Of a stretch of 64,000 bases of DNA, positions 57,573 to 64,000 are shown one piece after another. This DNA comes from Lithospermum erythrorhizon. Its lineage: Eukaryota > Streptophyta > Magnoliopsida > Boraginales > Boraginaceae. The stretch spans positions 310,001 through 374,000 of the forward strand of contig JADFUC010002388.1 in assembly GCA_019722365.1 (NCBI GenBank), given 5' to 3'. The translations under genes were made by a program, and so were the position numbers. Position 1 is the stretch's first letter. Each line of letters opens with the position of its first letter. The notes below the pieces were generated by a model. That model was not told the origin of the DNA, ran no database searches, and was given only the letters and a program-made list of their open reading frames with translations.

Positions 57573-60015
57573 TGTAACGACTCTGCCGGCCGCCCATGGT
57601 AGTCATAAATTCACCTTAGAGTCACCAAAACGAATGGACGACTGCTTTAAAATACAATTGCTTTCATCCAAAATGTGATCACAATTAAGTTTCTAAATCA
57701 AAACAAAGCTTTTAAAATTCTATGAATCCATCACCATATCGAACGACCAAACCTAAATATATACACAAATATAACCCAAAATAAAGTAATGCCTGCAAGT
57801 GCTACAAGAGATGATACGCATCAGATCCTCTACATACAAAATGACTACCGACAAGGCTAAGATTTCAAAAGGGAACACGAAAACCGGTTGACAACACATC
57901 AAAATGAGACCCGAGGGACCAACCACCCGTGCCTACCTAGCCACTGAACACACTCTCCAACAAAATTTCTTGGCCTAACTAAATACCACAACCCGGCACA
58001 TTAAAAATGCCGCCTATAGCGAAAAGCTAGTTCAAGTTTTAGCAAACTTTGAACAATGGGTGTGAAACTCGCCATACCTGAATCTAGAGATAGTCAATTT
58101 TAATATCAACATGAATAATGCATATATCCAGATTTACCCTAAAAAGAATACAACATAATTCGTAGGAAATCTCGTATATATTATATGTAAGAGCATTGTA
58201 ATGCTCAAGCAGCTACAATTTCGCAAAGAAATCAATAGATCAACAATTTATCAAAAACTTCAATATCAAACTCTCCTATCTCTCATATCCCCACCAAAGA
58301 TACCAACTCTAATGCTATACTAAATCCGCTTCACCAAGTGAATGGACTAATCAATAATCACCCCAAGACTTATACCTAAAGAGGCACAACCACTTATACA
58401 CAAAGTATAAGTGCACACCGCACTTATACACAAAGTATAAGGCACACCGCTCTTATAATACCCAAGTATAAGGCATTAATCAAGACGCTATACCTGTAGT
58501 ATAGCCACATCGACACGCACACAATGACACACAAAGAAAGCGATCAAACAGAAGTCATATTCTATGTACTACAGGTTAAACCGCATTAATTATACCGTAG
58601 TGATAGGCCAATAACACATATCCTGCAAGTGCAGTAGTCACCTAATTCCTACTAATCCCAACTGGGTCACCCCCCATACTCAAGTCACCCCATAGATAAC
58701 TCTAACCATCACCTCAATAACTAAATACTACCCCAAACAATATCCAAGCACACAAATAAAGATCCCACAATCGGAAATCAATCACAACTCTATTGCCACA
58801 AATATATCAAAAAGCGATGTGCCACATAATATAATAGTGCCTGGCCAAGGCCAGTCAGAGTTCAAGCCGTTACTTACCTCCAAAGAATCTTCACCACGTA
58901 ACAACATAACACAACAATTACAAGTATAATCATAACACAACGAGCATGTACATCATTCTGAAGATAACCACAATAACATGTATATCACAAATGAAGGTAA
59001 AATGTAGCAACACCCATGCGACTCACCTCCGCTTAGCTACCGAAACCTTCAAGGAAGACAATCAAGGTAATCGCCTTTTTCCACGATCAACGCCTAACAA
59101 ATACCTTAAAGTATGGATCAAAAACCCCATTACTTATACCCCATGCCTGTGGGACTGATAAACTATCGAATTATAATCCCACTCCTGACACAACCCAATC
59201 GATCCTCGCTAAATTCCATCTTATCACTCTCTTACTACAAATCAACTTATAAGTCATTCTAATTAACTGTCAAGTCCATAGTTGACAATCTATGTTCAAA
59301 TATCAATTATAACCTAACTCGAAATTTCACTTTTTCAACATAACACTTTTAATAAATTTTAAATCAATTTAACATCATAACAATCCAGGTTAAACCCAAA
59401 TGAACTCCTACACCTTTTAAAGCTTTATAAAATATCCACATAAAAGTCAACCCCAAAAGTCAACTCACTATAACGATCTCTAAATCAATTAATCATCACA
59501 TATACGTAACCCATAAATCCAACTAAGATTTATCATAAAATTCACTATAGGAAAAGTCAACCAAAGTCAACCAAGAAAATCCATAAAACCCAATTTCTTA
59601 CCTCTGACCAGAGGGAAAGGCGATGAAAGCCCTTGTTAACCAACTCATTTAATAAAAGTTGAAGAAATGGAAGAGAAAAAATCTTGTCTCTAGCTCAAGA
59701 GGAAGTCTCGCCAAATGAGGAAGAGAAGAAGAAGATTTTTTTGTGTTTGATGAATGGATGAGACGGAACACTTAACACTTAAGTCTGAAGTTTAATGTGA
59801 GTCCGCCTGAATCGCTCTAATCGAAAGTTATCTAATCCACTTAATCCATCTAACTTAACCTCAATTTCCTGCTTACTACCACTAAATTATAATCAGAACT
59901 CAGCTCAAATAATTTACAAAATAATATTATCATCGAAAAAAAATTATACTATTCCCGGTCCCACCAAATGAATTAAAAATTTAAATTTTTTTTTTTCAGA
60001 ATCCAAGTTATTACA
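57573..60015 (-). repeat. 3' LTR of a Tekay-type chromovirus (2443 bp)
   Basis: On the plus strand the LTR starts TGTAACGACTCTGCCGG and ends CAAGTTATTACA; read on the minus strand it starts TGTAATAACTTGG, the usual form for Tekay/Del LTRs. The internal side (60016-60050) continues into the polypurine-type sequence expected upstream of a 3' LTR. The length fits Tekay elements. The outer 5 bp are GTCCA (57568-57572); the matching copy is outside the window. Confidence 0.75.
58384..58472. repeat. Short tandem repeat with hairpins inside the chromovirus LTR
   Basis: A unit of about 29-30 bp, GCACACCGCACTTATACACAAAG plus TATAAG, is repeated three times (from about 58384, 58413 and 58442). Each has arms CTTATA/TATAAG around CACAAAG, so each can fold into a hairpin. 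The third copy has a changed loop but keeps the arms. Confidence 0.7.
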
Positions 60016-60050
60016 ATCTACCCATCTAACAAAAATTTCACCTCGAAATT
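60016..60050 (-). other. Polypurine-tract region of the chromovirus
   Basis: Read on the minus strand, TTCGAGGTGAAATTTTTG then AGATGGGTAGAT directly precedes the LTR start. This corresponds to the coding end and priming tract that precede Tekay 3' LTRs. Confidence 0.5.
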
Positions 60051-60129
60051 TAACAAATGAAGAACCAAGAACATATAATAACACAAAACAAATAATTATA
60101 CTCAAAAACAACAAACTCACATCTACCTC

Positions 60130-60300
60130 GGGGCAGGCTGTGCACCAAGCCTCATCTCATCCTCACGCCCCAAGCCGCCTCTTTCACGCCCGATTCCTCC
60201 ATTGTGATCTTCTACTAAGGCCACTGCCTTACTCCTCAAAAACCTTCTTCCCAGCCCAAAATCTCCACCGGCCTTTCCTCAAACGTCCTCCTCAAGCCCA
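60130..60300 (-). pseudogene. Chromodomain and end of the chromovirus polyprotein
   Basis: RPVEIL, then ALVEDHN-type and DEMRLGAQPAPR residues in shifting frames match the end of a chromoviral integrase: PVEIL-D-, VKVLW-NH and W-E-E-MR-YP-LF. The chromodomain directs insertion toward particular chromatin. Frames are broken by shifts. Confidence 0.5.
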
Positions 60301-60844
60301 ATCGGAGGCTAGCCTAGATTACGCGACTGCCGTGATATTATACTTCTCAAACAGACATACTATGAATCCTATTCAACCTTGAGGCAACGCCAACCCGATA
60401 AGCCACTTGAGCCAACTCTCCCAAGGATCTCAAATGTCCAATATAACGAGGACACAACTTCCTTCTCCCAAACCGCATCACCCCTCCTACCTGAGAGCTG
60501 GCTGTGAACACACCTGCCGACCAAACGACAAGTCTACTCTACGATGATCTGCATATTTCTTCACTATCCCGAGTCAGCCCGATGTCGAATCAACTGATCC
60601 CACACTGAATCCCCGACCAATTCAGAATCAGAACTTTCCTCTCTCCTACCTCATTCCAACAAACTGGAGCGACACCTCCACCCATACAACGCCTCAAAAG
60701 GTGCCATCTCAATACTTCAAAGAATAGTTTTTGTTGTAAAGCGAACTCTATCTTCGGCAACTCATCGTCCTAATTCCCGGAGAAGTTCAGAACACAAGCC
60801 CGGAGCATATCCTCCAATGTCCGGATCGCCCCCGGGATCGCCCA

Positions 60845-61700
60845 TCACCGGGACGTAAAGTGATACCAACCCCACTCTAGTCCCTGCCTCCCTTGAAACC
60901 CCCTCCGCACTGGCGACCTACGCCACGGTCCGAAATGATCGACACCGAACCCCGCAATCTCACAACTGATCCACATAAATTTTCGCCAGCCTCGTGCCCA
61001 TCCGTAGATCCGATGTAGAAAATGAGCCGACTTCGATAGCCTATCAACAATCACCCAAATCCCATCATGTCGCCTCAACGCCTTCGGAAGCCCAAACACG
61101 GTCCATGGGCGATATTCTCCCATGTCCACTGTGAACAGGGAAGAGTCTGGCAATAAACCCGCCAGGACGCCTATGCTCGCCCTTCACCGCCGACAAACTG
61201 CCACTTTGCCACAAACTCGCGATCTCTCTCTTCATTCCCGCCACCAAATACGCCAACCTCAAACGATACATCTTTGCATCTACCCGGTGTACACCGTAGG
61301 AGTATTATGGGCCTCATCAAGAATCTCCTTCTTAGCTCATCCGAATACGTGTATACACAACTGCCATTCATCTTCAAGGCCCACTCTCATCAACTGTGGA
61401 ACTGACCGACTCCATTCTCACGCCCCTACCGAGCAATCTAGCTTCCTCTCATCCCGTCACAGAATGCTAAGGATTCGATCCACAAGCACCGGGTCGAACT
61501 CTCATACGGGCTTAAAATTCCCCATCGCTACCGACATCCAAATTAACTCACTGCTTCATCTCTCTGTCCTTGATTTCTTCCTACTCAAATGCATCGCCTA
61601 CTACATTTTCTTCCTCAAGCGGTACTCAATAGTCGTTTCATAATCACTAATGAATTCCATCCACCTCTCGCCTCAAATTCAAAACTCTCTCTGCCGGAAG
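60845..61700 (-). pseudogene. Chromovirus integrase (broken)
   Basis: GLPKALRRHDGIWVIVDRLS, then KSAHFL (about 61010-61090), is the highly conserved start of the Ty3/gypsy integrase core (usual KHDAIWVIVDRLTKSAHFLP). The following DDE region and the zinc-binding region before it appear only as short pieces in several frames (60850-61280). Confidence 0.75.
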
Positions 61701-62279
61701 ATATCTCAAACTCTTATGATCGCAAAACTGCACTTAACCCCATAAAGATAATGTCTCCACAATTTTAATTAAAGACTATCACGCTAGCTCAAGATCATGT
61801 GGTCGGATAGTTCTCGTGATTTCTCAACTGCCGGGAAGTTGTGAGGGCAATCACCTTCCCATTCCTCTCGCACGTAACACACCCCATCCTCACGCCAAGC
61901 ATCATATAAATCACGAGCCCTCGTAACCGCATTTCCAGACGCTGCAATACCGCGCCAGAGTCAACTTCCCTTTAATACTCGCCAGCCCTCACAATCATCA
62001 TCCTGAGCAACGGAACTCCTTCTCTCGTCAACTCACTGGCGCGATCAAAGAGAAGTCCTTGATGAATCTCCCGAATAACCAGCTAACCCCAAGAAACTCC
62101 TCACCTCAGTCACACTGGTGGGACGCTCCCAATTGTTCACAGCCTCCACCTTCCGCGATCAAATACCTCGCCGGAAATAACACGCCCAGAATCAGACTTC
62201 CGCCAAATCAGAATTCACATTCGGAAACTTGGCATACAACCGGTGATGTCTCAAGGTCCCCAAACAACCGCAAATGCCT

Positions 62280-62630
62280 CTCATGTTCCTCCTCCTCGAA
62301 TATATCAAAATATCATCACGAAGCATCACCACAAAACTCATCCCAAATACCTCGAACACCCTGGCTCATCAAATCCATAAAGTCAGCCGGTGCATTTGTC
62401 AATCCAAATGGCATCACTATAAACTCATAATGTCCCATAACGGTATCGGGAAAGTTGCATTTCGAATATCCTCCCTTGATCCTCAACTGATGATAACCGA
62501 CGCAAATCAATCTTCGAGCACTTGCATTCTTCAAATTGACCAAACAAATCACGATCTCCGGGCAATGGTATCGGTTCTTAATGGTCACTTTATCTAACCT
62601 GTCTCTGTAGTCAATACATGCTCTCATGTA
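62280..62630 (-). pseudogene. Chromovirus reverse transcriptase core (broken)
   Basis: The frame at 62316-62627 has MRACIDYRDRLDKVTIKNRY, then GYHQLRIK and GHYEFIVMPFGLTNAPADF, the standard RT motifs. A shift follows, after which FVVMLRDDILIYS (about 62290-62335) carries the catalytic Asp pair. Thus the active-site residues remain recognisable though the frame is broken. Confidence 0.82.
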
Positions 62631-62899
62631 ACCATCCTTCTTTTTTCACAAACACACCGCACGGAGATACACTCGGTCTCAATTAATCCTCATTCAACAA
62701 TTCTCGCAACCAGTCCGCACTCGCAACTCGGCTGAGCCATCCCAGACGGAAGTAGAAATTAAAAGCCAGAATTTAATAACCCCAATAGCAAATTCGATCT
62801 CTCCCGCTCAAGCGTGCAATCCCGTAAGCCCTCGTAGAAAACATCCTTTAACTTCTCGAATAACCCGCCCATCTTTCCGCCCGTTTCTCTTCCCTTTGG

Positions 62900-63480
62900 C
62901 CTCCCTAAATCAACTCACATATCCCCAAGAACTTGAACACACCCTCTTCTCCGAATCAACCTCCTCCTAGCCCCTAAGGCTACTGGCACAAAACTCAAGG
63001 CAAAATCTTTCTTATCTCCCACAAATCGATATCTCGGTCTTCCCCTGAACCTTAATAAAGTAATTCTCCATGGCATCAATAACGGTACGATGTTTCCAAC
63101 CAACTATACCTACATAAGATCAAAATCGAAAGCTCAATGGAAGTAAATCAATGTATTAAATGACCGACCATACAATCAAAGGACAGCTCTATATGCAAAT
63201 TTAACCATTAACCGGATTCTACTATCAAGGCCATAATCTCTAAGGGACAAGTAAAGTGCACACAACATACGTATAAAGGTGAATAAAACTCCGAGACACA
63301 AAAGAACGTCTTTAATCAAACAACACCCCGCCTCAATATCACAAAGGAATAACACCCGCTACCACTGGGGGTATCCCGCCTCCCCGACGAAAGAACGGCA
63401 TTTAATCTGCCTCGACTGCCCACAAAGTTGCTACCCACGGCACTCCTCCTCGAGGTCCCATACCCATATCCCCGGCCCCT
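62900..63480 (-). pseudogene. Chromovirus protease region, poorly preserved
   Basis: By position between the gag knuckle and RT this stretch should encode the aspartic protease. Only short frames remain and no intact D-S/T-G motif was located, so the call rests on context. Confidence 0.35.
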
Positions 63481-64000
63481 AATGGCCGCCGACCGACCAC
63501 CACGACTTCCGATAACCGGGCCGACAGATCGAACGCGCCGACGCATTAGCACCCTCTTCTAAACTTTCAACTGGGACAATCCTTCGCCAGATGTCCCGGC
63601 CGCCGCATCGATAACATATGACCACCCTCCCGGCAATCCCGCCGCCTGCGGCCCAACTGACCACAACGGTATCAGCTGACACCGGCCTCGAACCCCGGAA
63701 GACTACTCCGAACCCCGCCATCTCGTGAGGCACCCACCGCGTATGAGCAGCTGAATAACTCTGACGAATCCGTTTGAGCACCGGTTGACTCGCCTGTGAC
63801 GACTACTGTCCGCCCTCCTCCGAACTCTGTAGCCAAGGCCTACTCGAATGTAGTCTCAGCCCACTCCTCCGATCCACTCGCCTCGCTCGCTTAACTCCAT
63901 TTCCATCTTCGTGGTCGCATTCCTCACAACATGGAAACTAGTAAAACCATCAAATGAGATCCGTGACGATTCCCACGCCAAACCATCCCCTCGAACCTAA
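63479..64000 (-). pseudogene. Chromovirus gag C-terminal part with zinc knuckle
   Basis: CYRCGGRDIWRRIVP (about 63580-63625) corresponds to the CCHC knuckle CFRCG--GH-A-DCP of Ty3/gypsy Gag, with the His and last Cys changed. The remainder toward 64000 is Gag-like by position only. The N-terminal part is outside the window. Confidence 0.55.

Larger units (their letters stand above)
57573..64000 (-). mobile_element. Tekay-type Ty3/gypsy chromovirus, continues past the window end
   Basis: On the minus strand the order is gag zinc knuckle (about 63600), protease region, RT (62300-62630), RNase H, integrase (60850-61700), chromodomain (60130-60290) and 3' LTR (57573-60015). This is the chromovirus arrangement, and the long LTR and motif set suggest Tekay. 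Every coding block has stops or frameshifts. The 5' LTR and most of gag lie beyond 64000. Confidence 0.8.

Overview
This is a plant nuclear window, almost certainly from a eudicot. It has GT-AG introns, AT-rich intergenic DNA, families with plant-specific members (a family-1 UGT of the UGT85A type, a WIP-type zinc finger, a SEB4/ARP1-like RRM protein) and plant transposon lineages (Tat and Tekay Ty3/gypsy, Ty1/copia, MULE, Tourist-like MITE, SINE-like retroposons). I cannot name the species. Only two genes look intact. No tRNA, rRNA, CRISPR or prokaryotic operon structure was seen.

Layout. 1-1583: AT-rich upstream DNA and the 5' leader of the first gene. 1584-8552 (+): a six-exon gene for a 273-aa single-RRM RNA-binding protein; exon phases join exactly, and intron 3 carries a 1563-bp solo LTR with a perfect 5-bp target duplication. 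9150-9850: a decayed Ty1/copia fragment (primer site plus gag). 9850-14345: decayed transposon DNA, long AAT-type microsatellites and a tRNA-like SINE relic. 14346-19610: a pair of related LTRs around about 3.9 kb of DNA without long ORFs (a LARD-like non-autonomous element). 20284-21590 (+): a WIP zinc-finger gene with a clean first exon and a second exon broken by frameshifts and stops. 22152-22360: a SINE-like insertion with a 17-bp target duplication.

23866-31341 (-): a UGT region. One intact two-exon UGT85A-type gene (481 aa; intron holds a Tourist-like MITE) lies beside a relic of a second copy; between them is a 3.2-kb MULE-like element with inverted ends, a near-perfect 9-bp target duplication and an internal 519-bp tandem duplication.

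34400-44060: a large damaged Ty3/gypsy element of Tat type on the minus strand. It has gag, an aspartic protease with DTG, a reverse transcriptase with YVDD, two RNase H regions and integrase, plus an opposite-strand ORF region resembling the 'putative gypsy type transposon' (Transposase_28) domain. Between pol and this antisense region is a tandem array of short hairpins whose arms co-vary around a constant loop, the most striking non-coding signal in the window.

44640-48820: a 4.2-kb TIR element with an exact 9-bp target duplication (MULE-like), carrying a plant-mobile-domain-like ORF and its own clusters of hairpin motifs. 49843-50018: a short poly(A) retroposon with a perfect 12-bp target duplication. 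50760-54540: a decayed MuDR-type MULE transposase gene with a 5'-leader-like start. 57573-64000 (end open): a Tekay-type chromovirus on the minus strand with its complete 2.44-kb 3' LTR and damaged chromodomain, integrase, RNase H/RT and gag zinc knuckle.

The cellular genes do not form a pathway together; the window is a gene-poor, transposon-rich region. I found no convincing undescribed protein system. The best candidates for something new are the hairpin arrays and the PMD-bearing TIR element.
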